Counted from the first letter of the stretch, positions 1 to 12,424 are shown. The stretch is 64,000 bases of DNA from Jacaranda mimosifolia (GCA_018894105.1 CM032117.1:48146503-48210502), one strand, 5' to 3'. Translations and numbers: made by a program. The notes: generated by a model from the sequence alone, not told the origin.

Positions 1-692
1 GGCCTTTTTCGCCAACACAAATACTGATGCCATGCCCTGTCGACCAGGCCGAGGAGGGTTAGTGTTACCAAGAAGATCCAAACTGAGCAGAGTTACCCTA
101 TGTCGACCAGAGTTTGCGCGAGCAACTCTTAGGCAGGCATTCACCTTGACCTGGGAGGTCAAATAGACGCGACCACATCTCTGCCATATTAAATACTCCG
201 ACATGCGACATGCCTCCACATTAATGGCGTGTGCCACCACCAGTACCACCTTTTCTACCGTGCCAAGGTAGTGCACGCCTCTTGTGTACTGTTTTCTCCT
301 AATGAGTTGGAAATGGCGCCACCTAGAATAGTACACGAGCTGGAGAAGACTTAAAGGCCCCCAGGAAAAGGCAAAAACCTTTTCTATATACACAAGTGCA
401 TCATGGATATATCACCCTCACCGTAAAGGCTATAAATAGCTAATTGCCTCCATTCAGCAAGGTATGCTCATATCACTAAAAGCCATCACTCTGCTTCTCT
501 TCCTTGTAGTTGATTTAGTACTGACTGAGTGTCGTAGTGCCTTAGCCGAGGGCACCTTGGTAAGCCTGACGTGTGCTATTAGTTGCAGAACTTGACCCAA
601 CTATCTCATCACGACATTTTCTTGACCTCCCATCTGGTCGATCAGATTGGATCACAACTCAATACACCCCTAACTAGTCTATACCCTCAACA
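1..692 (+). mobile_element. LTR retrotransposon, 3' part of an LTR (solo or 3' LTR)
   Basis: This stretch is far less AT-rich than what follows. It has a TATA-box-like TATAAATA at 431-438, a transcribed-looking stretch after it, and a CA terminus at 691-692 (CCTCAACA). That is the U3-R-U5 order of an LTR read on the + strand. No primer-binding site follows position 692, so it is a 3' LTR or a solo LTR rather than a 5' LTR. The left end lies outside the window. The LTR abuts a dispersed repeat whose other copy continues further left (see 2916), so the LTR probably inserted into that repeat. The family is not determined; a gypsy-type LTR is a guess. Confidence 0.5.
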
Positions 693-1580
693 CTATTATT
701 GTTATGTTTAATTGTTCATTTTCTGTTCTTTATCTTTTCAATAATTTTAGTAAACGTTCTTAATTTCTTCAAGGTTTTCTTATCAATTTCTTGAGGATTT
801 TAGGAATATAAGATAAATATTTTTTAATCTAACAGAAGAAATATTTCAAGAGTAGGGATCTTCATTAAGATGTTTATTCTATTAGTATGATGCTTTATAT
901 ATATATACTATAGATATTTTGAAATGTTAAACATTTAATGTTTTATTTGATAAGTGTTTGAATTTTATCAATAAAACATTAAGAAATATATTTTTTTTGC
1001 GTCAAAGTTAGCAATTTGTATTTTATGTTTGGATTTATTTTTTTTTTCATTTTCTTGTCAAAATTAAGGTTCAATCTTAGAATAAAAGTGTTTAGGTATT
1101 TTCAATTTAATATTTTATTTAGTGCTATAGATTTTGTCCATTATTTACTAAGTACCATTAATTTCTCTATTTTTATAAATTTAGTTTTACATGTCTAACG
1201 TGATATAAGCTTCATGCAATATCAAGAACAACAAGATATATTTGAACCTTCACAAGTGTGTGTATATAGATGAATGTGTGTGTGTGCGCGCGCATGCACA
1301 CGCTTTTGTGTATATATGAAAAATTATAATTGAATTTTAATTACATTAAAAGCTTGATAAGATAAAAGCAGAAAAGTTTTAACTACTAGATTTTTATACG
1401 AAAAAATATTTATGAATGGAGTGCTCTTATAATTTTCAATAAAATATTTTTGAAATTTTAAAAATAAATTCATTTATACAAACTTTATTTATTACTAGTA
1501 ATTTTGAATCTAAATTGTTTTTATTATAACAAGATGATTTATTTACTTTTTTATTTTTAAATTATTTTTAATGTACTTAT
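693..1580 (+). repeat. Direct repeat copy 1 (~0.88 kb), unclassified
   Basis: This stretch is repeated in the same orientation at 2916-3810 with small indels and scattered substitutions. Shared landmarks include a TG/CG microsatellite near 1258-1310 (3498-3555 in the other copy). Copy 1 starts exactly where the LTR at 1-692 ends. No open reading frame beyond chance length and no primer-binding site or TG..CA ends are seen. It is probably a fragment of a non-autonomous element or a segmental duplication. Confidence 0.7.
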
Positions 1581-1752
1581 TTAAAGTTTTCATGATAAAT
1601 AAAAAAAAGGTAATATAAAATAAAGTAATAGGAGGAAAAAAGGAAAAAAGTATATAATTGACAAGAAAAATTACATTGTAATTATTATTTGAAATTGGAT
1701 TAATTATATCAACTAAGAAAAATATCACACCATTAAAGCTCTAATCCTTTAT

Positions 1753-2692
1753 GGGCAAGTTTGGTTGGATTTTGAATTTATCTCATGATAAGTTGTTTGA
1801 TTATTAACTATTGTAGTGTTGTTTGGTTTGCATAATTGTTTGCAAGTATACCTACATGCTTGCTGTTTGGTTGGAAGTATAATAGTCCTTGTCATTTGAT
1901 TATTTCCATGAAATGACCATGTTATCCTTGACTAGTTTGCAATTCTATAAATTTTGAGTTTAATTACTTATATTTGCAATTAATTTAATTTGGCGGGTCC
2001 ATGAAATAATTTAATTAAAGATTATTATATAGTTTATATAGTTTAATTAACTTGAACCTCGCAAAATAACAATAATTAATATATTATTAGTTGGAGTGTA
2101 TATATCTTAACTCGTCTTAAAAGTAATTATACTTCAATTTATATAGTTAATTCACAATCATGGACATAATTAATTAACAAGTTGTTAGAGTCTAAATTGG
2201 TCAACAAGCAACTAAATTTTGCAAAATAATTTATGGACTAAAACGACTTTTTATAGCAAAAGGAAGTCAACTCTATCAAATGTGATAAGTTATTGGGAGG
2301 GGGGGGGGGGTTAGTTTTACCACAAGTTAGGATTAGATATACGGGCCTAATGATAAGTCATGGGCCTACAGGTAAACAAACACACAAACCAAACATGGGA
2401 TTATACATGATAAATTTCCCTAATCCTTAGTTATACCCCCAACCAATATATTTTTTTGTATTGTATGCCAAAAATATTGGGATTTGAACTTGTCTTATTA
2501 TAATTTGTATTTTAGTAAATTGAATAGCCCAATTATTTAATACTTGTATCCATACAAATGAGTGATAAAATAAATACATATCCAAAATGCATAATCCAAA
2601 GCCCCAAACACAGTATTATTTTATCTTGAATAGTGTAATCTCACTGTATTAATATAATCTTATCAGTCCTATCTATATATCCAAACTTGCCC
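1753..2692. mobile_element. Non-autonomous TIR DNA transposon (~0.94 kb)
   Basis: The ends carry a perfect 12-bp terminal inverted repeat, GGGCAAGTTTGG at 1753-1764 and its complement at 2681-2692. Further inward, imperfectly complementary stretches occur (about 1768-1800 against about 2395-2440). The inside is AT-rich and non-coding, with a run of 12 G at 2299-2310. The GTTTGG-type terminus is common in plant PIF/Harbinger and hAT MITEs, but I find no clean target duplication, so the superfamily is open. Confidence 0.55.
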
Positions 2693-2841
2693 AATGGGTT
2701 TTGGGTTAGATAATGTTGGGTAGGGTTAGGGTCTTATTGTTTTGGGTATTTTAGGATAGGGTAAAAAAATATAATATTTTTGTTTGAATATTTTAGGGTA
2801 TGGACTCGGGTAGGGTGATAGCCCACCCATTGACAGGCCTA
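2693..2841. mobile_element. hAT-like MITE, right-end fragment
   Basis: This ~150-bp piece ends in CCCATTGACAGGCCTA and is rich in GGGTAGGGT-type motifs. It closely resembles the right end of the 1.5 kb element at 48936-50468, which ends in CCCAATGACAGGCCA. Its left part is missing and is replaced by the TIR element that ends at 2692. Confidence 0.5.
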
Positions 2842-2915
2842 GATATTGTAAATTGTATTTACAACTTTTATTCGTGGTTATACATTTTAACTTGTATCTC
2901 TATTATTGCTATCTT

Positions 2916-3810
2916 TATTATTGTTATGTTTAATTGTTCATTTTCAGTTCTCTATCTTTTCAATAATTTTAGTAAACGTTCTTAATTTCTTCAAGGTTTT
3001 TTTATCAGTTTCTTGAGGATTTTAGGAATATAAGATAAATAATTTTTTAATCTAACAAAAGAAATATTTCAAGATCAGTAGGGATCTTCATTAAGATGTT
3101 TATTCTATTAGTATGATGCTTTATATATATATATACACACACACACTAAATATTTTGAAACGTTAAACATTTAATGTTTTATTGATAAGTGCTTGAATTT
3201 TATCAATAAAACATTAAGAAATATATTTTTCTCGAGTCAAAGTTAGCAATTTGTATTTTATGTTTGGAGTACTTTTATTTGTTCTTTTTCATTTTCTTAT
3301 CAAAATTAAGGTTCAATCTTAGAATAAATGTGTTTAGGTATTTTCAGTTTAATATTTTATTTAGTGCTATAGATTTTGTCCATTATTTACTAAGTACCAT
3401 TAATTTCTCTATTTTTATAAATTTAGTTTACGTGTCTAACATGATATAAGCTTCATGCAATATCAAGAACAACAAGATATATTTGAGCCTTCACAAGTGT
3501 GTGTGTGTGTGTGTATATATATGTGTGTGCGTGCGCGCGTGCTTGTGTGTATATATGAAAAATTATAATAGAATTTTAATTGCATTAAAAGTTTGATAAG
3601 ATAAAAGCAGAAAAGTTTTAACTATTAGATTTTTATAAGAAAAAATATTTATGAATGGAGTGATCTTATAATTTTCAATAAAATATTTGTGAAATTTTAA
3701 AAATAAATTCATTTATACAAACTTATTTATTACTAGTAATTTTGAATCTAAATTGTTTTTATTATAACAAGATGATTTATTTATTTATTATTTTTAATTA
3801 TTTTCAATGA
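2916..3810 (+). repeat. Direct repeat copy 2 (~0.89 kb), unclassified
   Basis: Second copy of the repeat at 693-1580, with the same order of landmarks throughout. A TA/CA microsatellite at about 3121-3146 and a GT/TA/GC microsatellite at about 3498-3555 are expanded compared with copy 1. Homology fades just before the hAT MITE at 3820. Confidence 0.7.
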
Positions 3811-3819
3811 ATATTTATT

Positions 3820-4446
3820 TTGGGGTGTTCACGATTCGGTTTGGATCGATTTTGGGATAAAAAGCTAATCGATCCAAACTATATAATGTATATTAGATCA
3901 TTTTGGATCGGTTATATTTTTATTGTAAATCCAACCCAATCCAATCCATTTTATATCGGTTTGGATTGGATCGGTTAATTCAATTTTTTAATTTAAATTT
4001 TTAATTGAAATATTTGATAAGTTACTATTGATAATTAAACTAATTTAATCAATCGATTTGTAAATTTCATTTAGTTATCATATCATACTAATCTTGTGGA
4101 ATTAAGTTAAATTATGTAAGAACACGCAACTATAAAGTTATAAGTTCACAATAATTATTCCTATGTATTTAATTTTTGAAAGTGAAAAAAATCCTAAGTT
4201 TAGTTTATTTTAATTTATTTGTGTATTTTACAATTAAGATACATATTTTTTATATTATTAGTATATAAATTATGGTTCAGTTTGGATTGGATCGTTTTTG
4301 AGATTAAAATCGAAAATCGATCCAATCCGATTGGTTTTTAGAAAACAAATCCAATTCAATCCAAAAAAATTCGATTTTGATCGATTTTCGATTTTTTGGA
4401 TCGATTCATTGGTTTTTTTGGATTGGATTGAATTTGAATACCCCTA
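3820..4446. mobile_element. hAT-type MITE (627 bp)
   Basis: The termini are TTGGGGTGTTCA on the left and TGAATACCCCTA on the right, an imperfect inverted repeat of the TAGGGGTGTTCA class seen in plant hAT elements. The flanks TATTTATT (3812-3819) and TATGTATT (4447-4454) match at 7 of 8 positions, as expected for an aged 8-bp hAT target duplication. The subterminal regions hold many GGATTGGATCGATTTT-like motifs in both orientations. There is no transposase. Confidence 0.75.
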
Positions 4447-5825
4447 TATGTATTGTAGATTAGCCTTCTCCAAACTCTTGGCTTGGCTTTATATATTATT
4501 GAACTTATTCATTTTTTTACAAGTTTAAAAAGATATTTTCTACACGTGATTATACTTTGAATAGGTAGGTTTTTTCCATGCTTCAAGAGGAAAGAAAATT
4601 AGATAATTATTTCAATATTATTGTATAAATTTAATCATTATATATTTGATTTATATATTCTTTTATTTTAAAATTCAATCTGTCGTGCATAATTGGAATT
4701 TTATACTAGTTTTAATGCACTTGATAATACTATCCATTTTAATTAGATTATTAAATTTGACATGGTTAAGAAATATGAAATTAAGATAGAAAAAATATAA
4801 TACAATTGTTAAAGTTTAGCTAGATGTATTATTTTTGCCTATTATTTAAAGTTGTTAATTCTGCAAGACATGCACATGTAATACGTGTTGGACTTGTTTT
4901 TGTTTCAATCAACTGCTCTGACATAGAAGTTTCTTTTTGGCTTTTGTGGTCCACTAATCATGTTTATCAATATGATAACATCTTGACATTCAATTAGATC
5001 TCTATAGGAAAAAAGGCTTTCTCATCAACATTATATAAAAAATCTTGATTAACAACTAAGAAAAATTTATATATCGAATTTCATATTTTCTCTACTGTGT
5101 CCTTTCATTTTTGTATACAATAATATTTAATTAAAAAATGAAATAAAATAAATAAAATGTTATAAACTAAAAAACACATAAGATCAACTTAAATAAATAT
5201 TATTGCTCTTTTGCTTTTCTCCTTCTTTTGTAGTTTAACTTTCATTTTCCGTTTCATTGTTCTTCTTCAAACAATCTTAAACAATTATGTATTTAAATAA
5301 AAAAATATGAAAATAATGCACTTTGATGGGTTCGTAATATTTAATTTTTTAACAATCTTAAAAATACAGAAGAAGAAGCCAAACTAACAAATAAATATTT
5401 ATTTATTTTGTTTACATAAATATTTCATTGGATTTTAGGTTCTTATAATACATTTTCATATACATTTTAGTTTTTTCAATCTTTATATTTAATATATATA
5501 TATATATATAAATATTCTATTGCATTCATGTTTTTATCTAACTTACATTATTAATGCTTATGAATTTAATGTCTATAAAAACAAAGAAAAGTCATATAGT
5601 TATTAAATGTTAAAAAATATATAAAAAAAATAGAAAGTTGTAAAGTTTAAAGGAAATTGGATAAGTACTCAAATTTATTTATAAAGAAAAAGAAAAACAG
5701 ATTATGGAGGAGAAATTGAAAGGTAATTTTGGAGGGAACTTAAGAGGTACAAATTTTGGAGGAAAATTGGAGGGAAATTGAAAGTAGAGTTTTGGAGGTA
5801 AAAAAAAATTAATTGTGATGACAAA
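4447..5825. other. AT-rich intergenic DNA, nothing recognised
   Basis: Very AT-rich sequence with a short TA microsatellite near 5490-5512 and a G/A-rich stretch near 5700-5800. No gene, tRNA or element terminus could be supported. Confidence 0.6.
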
Positions 5826-6235
5826 ATGAGTAACCAACCCTTATTTTCCCTTCAAAACATTAAAAAATATTTTTCAAAATACCATCTCCTATCCTTCATT
5901 ATTCCCAAAACTTTCCAATTTTTCAATATATACATACATATATTATACATACATCATATATATTTTATTATTATTATTTTAACAATAAAAAAAATCACTC
6001 AATTCCATTTTCATCCCAAAAACTCAACAAAAAATCATTGATTTGGTTGTTACAATAAAAAATATCTCTCCCAAAACATAAACAAACACACCAAAACTCT
6101 CCAAAATCAATTTTTAACTCTTCTCTAAAACATAACCAAAAATCCAATATGTTTCCCAACACAATTTTCACATTCTCCAATATCACTTTCAATATTCATT
6201 TTCCCGAACACATACTAAAATCACACACACACAAA
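5826..6235. mobile_element. Harbinger-related MITE copy (ends approximate)
   Basis: Read on the minus strand, this stretch aligns by eye with the minus strand of the MITE at 37831-38194, and with the left ~270 bp of the 6.5 kb Harbinger element that starts at 12735. Shared blocks include TTGGAGAATGTGAAAAT, a GTTTATGTTTTGG block, a CAAATCAATG block next to TTTTTTGTTG, and a central ATT-rich microsatellite. The exact ends and target duplication were not resolved, so the coordinates are approximate. Confidence 0.5.
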
Positions 6236-6444
6236 AAAAAAGAAACGAACATTACCTAAATTTTTAGTTACATATTTATTTAATTGTAAGGAAATCTTTT
6301 CAACTACATAATATATACAAGGTTTGCTATAAAATATTCATGCTAAGCGAAATGAGTTTTTAAAGGTAATCACTTTAGATAATAGTTTGCTAATGTAGTT
6401 ACTAAGCCTAAACATTAATAACTTGCTCTATATTTAACTTGTTG

Positions 6445-6560
6445 AGTGGCAAATTGGCTTAGTGGCATCGCTTGACACTTGTGTTTGTGAGGTTTGAGGT
6501 TCAAACTTTATCAAATATTTGGCGTGTGTGCATAAATAAAAAACTCAGTTATTGTCTTAA
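6445..6560 (+). mobile_element. tRNA-derived SINE candidate
   Basis: A pol III A box TGGCTTAGTGG lies at 6455-6465 and a B box GGTTCAAAC at 6498-6506. Their starts are 43 bp apart, the spacing of a tRNA gene. The sequence does not fold into a convincing tRNA cloverleaf and runs on into an A-rich tail near 6530-6545, which fits a SINE head better than a functional tRNA. The 3' limit is approximate and no target duplication was identified. Confidence 0.5.
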
Positions 6561-7407
6561 TTTTTTGCATGTCACATCTATTCAATAAATTAATATAAAA
6601 AATTATATAAAGATCGTTAAAAAATAATTTCACACGCAATCATGTATTTAAAGCATCTTTATACTGAATTTTTATTGTTGAATCAATTGATCAAATTTTG
6701 ACTTAAAAAAAACGTGTTGTAGGCATTAAAATGGACAAAAAAGTTCTTTTTAAAAAATAAAATATTCTAATTTAATTTATGAAATATAAGTTATTTTCAA
6801 AAAAGTTGGGACATGGGATTCAAGTAATATTTATAAATTGAGCATATAAAATTATTATTTAAATTTAATATTTTTTATTTATATTTATATTTATATTTTC
6901 TTAATTTTTAAATAAAGATACTTAAAAAAATCCATTTATTTATTTTTTTAATTAAGTTTGGACATGTCCCGACTTTTGATTTGGGAGGACGAGGGAAGGG
7001 CAGGGCTTCAAAGTTGAAGGGGTGGGGAGTGGTGGGAAATGAGGCATGGACTTTAAACATTTCGCATGTCTTTTTTTAGAATTTATTAATATTTTAATTT
7101 TATATTTTTAAATTTCATGATTAATTTTAGAAAAGCATGATTTCTACTGTTGATTTTTTTTAAAAAAATAATTTAATATTTTTAATTTCTCTAATTAATT
7201 TTTTGAAATTGAAGACTAGAAAATTTTTAAATTTTTGTTACAAATTAAGCACATGAAATGAAAAAGAAAAACACAAAAGATTAAAAGGATAAATTAAAAA
7301 AATTAGAAAATTTGTTAGAATTCCTATTACAATTTTAAGATTTGGTTATTTTATATTTTCATAAATTATATATATTTTTTATTTTACTTTATCGTTGTTA
7401 CTACTTG
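6561..7407. other. AT-rich intergenic DNA with one G-rich patch
   Basis: No gene was found. A short G-rich patch at about 6983-7045 interrupts long A/T runs; its origin is unknown. Confidence 0.5.
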
Positions 7408-7961
7408 CACTACAATAAAATTGTATATTAGAGGTACTAAAAATTGCCAATTAAATAGAATTATAGTGACATTTTTACATATAATGGCATTTTTCAGAAG
7501 TGCCATTTAAGTGGGTGTAGTTAAAGGTATGAATCTCACTATCTTATTCTTTTTGTGACATTAATAAAATGTAATAAGAAATGAATTAAATGACATGTTA
7601 AAATATAAAAAAAGTACATTAAATGACAGACTAACGTGTCACAAAAATTGTATATAGTGACGTATTAAAATGCCACAAAAAATCTCTTAAATGACATTAT
7701 AACATACCATAAAAAAAATGCAATAAATGACAGGTTAAAATGCCATGAAAGAATTTTTTTTTAATGATATATTAACATACCACAAAAAATATAGTAAATG
7801 ATATATTAAAATGTCACTAAAAGATTCTTTAAATGACATGTTAGCATGCCACAAAATAATACATTAATGGCATACTAAATATCACAAAAGATTTTTTTAG
7901 ATATAAATGTTAACCTACCCACACTCCCATATATATGTTAACCTACCCTTACTCCCCAATT

Positions 7962-8035
7962 GTGAGACTCCAACATGGTTCAATTGACTGTTCGCAAGAA
8001 TATAAATTTACCACTAAGCTATCCATCAATGTTCA
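7962..8035 (-). mobile_element. tRNA-like SINE head (fragment)
   Basis: On the minus strand an A box TAGCTTAGTGG (8021-8011) is followed at tRNA-like spacing by a degenerate B box TGTTGGAGTCT (about 7975-7965). This sits inside the CACTA left arm and interrupts its repeat pattern. It could be a SINE fragment or a chance match; the ends were not resolved. Confidence 0.35.
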
Positions 8036-9324
8036 ATATAATTAGAGATATTAATTAATTTGTATAGTTTGGAAGTACAACTACTCAATTATTCAAAAAT
8101 ATGGATGCACTCAAATTTATTATATGAAATAACATATTAAAGAAAGTTTGAGAGATTAATTTTAGAGATATAAAATATTCAAAAAATAAAGAGAGACAAA
8201 ACGTAATATAGGCGAGGAGAGAAAAAATTGACAAAAACTTAAATTTATTATACTTTTTAAGTATATGGTTAATTTAGTTAATACATTAACATAAATCAAA
8301 TAGGGCATCAATACATTAATGATAATATATGTGTGTGTATATATATATATATATTTGTAAATTTTATAGTTATTGATATACTTCTATATTATTTATCTAC
8401 TTTGTGATATTTTTTTATCTTGCACCATAATTAAGTTATGAATAGTATTTCCCTCTTTTTTTTCAAAAAAAAGTTATTGATACTAGTTAAATGCCTTTAA
8501 CATATTACTATGTTGGTTGTTTAGTAAAATGTCATTAGGTCTTTACATTTATTAATCAATTGACACTAAGTATTATATTATAATGATATTGTTCTTACTA
8601 CTATCACTATATTACTTTAAAATATCACTATACTATAAAATATCATTAATATATTCATTAACTATTGTGACATCTTTTTCACTATATTACTTTTATATAT
8701 GTCACTAAATAATTTGTGAAATCATTTTCAAATGAAAACATAATTAAATAACATTAAAAAAATTTAAGTAAAATTAATGGCATTGGTTGAATGCCTTGAA
8801 ATACATTTATATTGGCATTCATTTTTAATCAAATGTCATAATCTTTATTTGTCATTTATTAATCAAATGCCACTAAATATTTTAATGTAGTGGTATTTTT
8901 TAATAATTATCACTATATTACTCTCCTGTGTCACTACACCACAGAATGTCATTAAATTAGTGTCACTAAAATATTTCATGATATTTTTTTTTCTTAAAAG
9001 ACACCATAAATAAATATGAGTGGCATTTTCTAGAAAAATTAGTGGCACTAGCTAAATGCCTGCAAAATACATTTTTGTTGGTATTTTTAATCAAATGCCA
9101 CTATCTTATATGTCATTCAATAATCAAGTGTCATTAAATATTTTATTATAGTGGCATTTTTCTAAGACTAACACTATATTACTTTTATGTGTCATTATAC
9201 TAAAAAATGCCACTAAATACTTTTTTGATATTTTTTTTCAAATGACACCATAACTAGGTATTAGTGGCATTAGTTAAGTGTCTTTAAACTAAATGTATCT
9301 TCACATTTTCAATTAAATGTCATT

Positions 9325-9338
9325 AATTTATTTGTCAT
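9325..9338. repeat. LINE target-site duplication, left copy
   Basis: The 14 bases AATTTATTTGTCAT recur identically at 21226-21239. Joining the CACTA sequence across one copy restores the subterminal repeat pattern. Confidence 0.85.
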
Positions 9339-9482
9339 CTTTTTTTTGACACTAATAATTAGATGTCATTGTGAATCAGAGATGATTACATTAGATAAGT
9401 ATACAGGAAGATGATCCTCCCACATGATAGGTTTAGGCAAAGAAACAGAGGCTCTTGCTGGATAATAAGCCGCCTCATTCAT

Positions 9483-10118
9483 TCAACGATGAATAAAAGC
9501 AACACTACAATTTGCTAACTCTTCTAACATAGCTCGACAATCCAAAATCACTGATCCAAAATAAGATAAGTCTTCACTTTCGTTCAAAATAACTTTCACA
9601 ACAACTAAAACATCTAATTCAAGCAAGATATTTGACAGTCCTCCAAGTTTAACCCAGCTTAGGGCCTCTCTAAAAGAAAGTGCTTCTGCCATAGAAAGAT
9701 TGACAGAACCAACAAAAGGAATAGCAGCTGCAGCAAGAACAGTCCCATGATGATCTCTCAGAATCCATCCTGTGCCATATCTTTGATAAGATGAATTTAA
9801 TGCCGCATTAATATTGCATTTTAACCAACCTGTTGAGGGAAGAAGCCACCGTGTATTCACAGCTTGTTCTGTAGTCCACGCCATCTGATTTCTTTCCTTT
9901 TGTGTAGCGTTCCATTGATGTAAGGATGCATTGGCCAAATATAGCACATAATTAATAGTCCCAAGCTTTTCTTTCCAAATTACCTGGTTTCTGTTAATCC
10001 AGAAGCTCCATAGAAGCATGATCACTTTACATCTTTCCTCTGATTGAAGTCCACCCAATGCCTTATCAAGCCATTCATCAAAAGAAATTTCATTAGTAGG
10101 AAGAACTTTATCCACCAA
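9483..10118 (-). pseudogene. LINE ORF2: RNase H-like C-terminal domain
   Basis: A 211-residue open stretch. It holds the pattern W..P..GW.KCN.NAA..., a GWILRDHHGTVLAA segment, SMAEALSFREAL and LLELDVLVVVK, which matches the plant RVT_3 (RNase H-like) domain. That domain normally removes RNA from the RNA/DNA hybrid during target-primed reverse transcription. It lies downstream of the zf-RVT segment in LINE order. Frame breaks separate it from the upstream domains, so it is a relic. A host gene encoding a stand-alone RVT_3 protein is an unlikely alternative given the flanking LINE domains. Confidence 0.85.
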
Positions 10119-10159
10119 CTAACTTTGAGCCCAACATTCTTGCGCAAACTGACATTGCA

Positions 10160-10432
10160 CTAAAATATGCGCATTGTTGTTTCTGTCCCACTGCTGCAAA
10201 TTGGGCAAAGGGGAACAATATTAACATGTTTTGAAAGCAAATGATCTTTGGTAGGAAGACGGTTGCTACAAGCCCTCCAAACCATGTTTCTCACTTTTGG
10301 AGGCACTCTTTGCTCCCAAATTTTTCGCCAGACTCCTAATGTAGATTGGTAGTTTAAACCATTCTGATTTTCAACCGTCTTTTTGTAACAGCTCTTAACA
10401 GTATATTTCCTATTTAAATCCCAATGCCACAT
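10160..10432 (-). pseudogene. LINE ORF2: zf-RVT domain fragment
   Basis: A 90-residue stretch. It contains W.WDLNRKYTVKSCYK, then WRKIWEQRVPPKVRNMVWRA, then LPTKDHLLSKH and a C-x2-C pair (CPICSS). This is the zinc-binding zf-RVT module found between reverse transcriptase and RNase H in plant non-LTR elements. It is out of frame with its neighbours on both sides. Confidence 0.85.
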
Positions 10433-10806
10433 CTAGATATCATCACACCATCTGTTTGTTAAGGGAATGCTCATTATAAGGCCAGCATCTCGATTGCTAA
10501 ATAGAGAGGAGACCAATTCAGAGTTCCAGCAATTTCTTTCCTGATTCATGGCAATGAAACTGATCTATTGCAAACTTCGTGACTCAATTCTGAAGACACA
10601 AAAGGATTATCAATGTCGGGTAACCACGGATCCTTTCCAATCACAATGTTTTCCCCATTTCCAACTTTACGGCTGCATCCTCACTTAATAATGGATTGGG
10701 TAGAAAAAATGCTCCACCAAACGTAGCTTGGGTTATTGCCAAGCTTTGCTACTAAGAATATCTTTCTAGGAAAGTACTTTTCTTGGAATATCTTAGAATC
10801 TAAAGC

Positions 10807-12424
10807 TTATTTGTTTAACAGCAAGTGCCACAACTGTTTGCCAACCAAAGCAAGATTAGATTCATGGATCTTTCTAAAATCGAGCCCTCCAGAAACCTTT
10901 GGCTTAGAAAAGCACTCCCATCGCGTCCACCTAATCCCATCACAGCCATTTTCATTTGCTCTATTGTTTTGCCACCGAAAAGCATTCATCATTCTTTCCA
11001 AATCATCACATAGATCTTTTGGAAGGAGAAACACGCTCATAGCATAGTTAAGAATTGATTGAGCCACCATCTTTAGCAAAATCTCATTTCCCACTCTTGA
11101 GAGCATTTTTTTTATTCCAACTTTGAAGTTGACTCCAAACCTTATCTTTCACAAATTTTAAAATGTCTTTCTTTCTTCGCCCAATTAATGCAGGAAGGCC
11201 AAGGTAGGACATATGATCCTGCATCAACAAAACATTCAGTCTTCCACATAATTCAATTTTGATAGCTTCTCCTGTGTTTGAGCTAAAGAAGACTGAGGAC
11301 TTTTGGAAATTTATGAGTTAGCCTAAGGCAGTTTCATAAGCCTTAAGACAGTCTTTTATCACTTCGCATTCCTGCACTTAAGCTCTAAAAACATCAAGCC
11401 GTCGTCAGCAAAAAATAAATGAGTAATAGGCGAGGCACCTCAAGCAATTCTACATCCGTGTAATCTGCCCTGTTTTTCCTTTCTTTTGAGTATCGGCGAT
11501 AGTCCTTCTGCACACAATATGAATAGGTAAAGAGATAATGGATCTCCTTGTCGAAGTCCCTTACTCGAATAAATCAGCCCAATCTCATAACCATCATGAA
11601 CAATCTTGTAACTAACAGAAAAAACACACATCATAATCAGCTTGATAAATTGTTTATCAAATCCTAATCTCTCCATCATCTGGCTCAAAAAACACAATTC
11701 CATTCTATCGTACGCCTTACTCATATCTATCTTTAGAGATGTTATTCTGATTTTCCCCTGAGATTTCCTTCTGAGGTAATGTAGAGTCTCAAAAGCTATT
11801 AGCACATTATTTGTGATAAGATGACCCAAGACAAATGCACTTTGACTCTTTGAAATGATCAAATGCAAGATACTCCTTGGCCTATTAGCATTCATTTTTG
11901 AGATGATTTTATAGAAGATATTGCATAAGGCTATAGGCCTCAACTCTGTGATAACCTCCCGACTTTGTTTTTTAGGAATTAAGGTAATCAGCGTGCCATT
12001 TAAACCTCCTGGAAGACAACCATTACACAAAATCGCCAAACACTCCCTCATAACATTTGCTCCAATAATGTGCCAAATTTTTTGAAAGAAAGCTGGATTC
12101 ATTCCATTTGGCCCCGCGCGACTTGTATGGATACATAGAGAAAATTGCCTTTTTTACTTCTTCTGGTCTGAAGTCCTCTAATAACTTGTTGTTTTGCTGG
12201 TCAGTAACTTTCTTATGAATACATTCCAGCACCGAGAAATCTGAACTAGATTGCGATGTGAACAAATCCTCAAAATAATCATGAATGATTGATCCCAAAC
12301 CATCATCCCACTTCTTCCAATTTCCTCTAGAATCACGAATTTGTGTAATAGTATTACGTTTTTGCCAAGCCATTGCTTTAGTATGAAAGAACCTTGTGTT
12401 TGATGTCTCCCTTCTTAGAGCCAA
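10807..12424 (-). pseudogene. LINE ORF2: reverse transcriptase domain, frameshifted
   Basis: Reverse transcriptase of the L1 type, spread over at least three frames. 12023-12424 gives the pre-RT segment (NTRFFHTKAMAWQKRN...). 11440-12102 gives the palm motifs LKIDMSKAYDRMEL and GLRQGDPLSLYLFI. The catalytic FADD motif is at about 11400-11411 in another frame, and 10807-11106 covers the thumb region. The enzyme would copy the LINE RNA at a nicked target. Frameshifts and stops rule out activity. Confidence 0.9.

Larger units (their letters stand above)
7420..9338. repeat. CACTA subterminal repeat array (left arm)
   Basis: Dozens of short degenerate units related to AAATGCCACTAAATAT or its complement occur in both orientations, every 20-60 bp. 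In CACTA elements such subterminal repeats are the binding sites for the TnpA-type protein. The array resumes at 21240 in the same style, which shows that the two arms were once continuous. Confidence 0.75.

Noticed and set aside
693..3810. The two ~0.88 kb direct repeats as a pair of LTRs around an element
   Set aside because: Neither copy has TG..CA ends, there is no primer-binding site or polypurine tract, and the interval holds other, independently bounded transposons.
7420..9338. CRISPR-like array of short repeats
   Set aside because: Repeats are degenerate, in both orientations, irregularly spaced, and lie inside CACTA termini in plant DNA. They are subterminal repeats.
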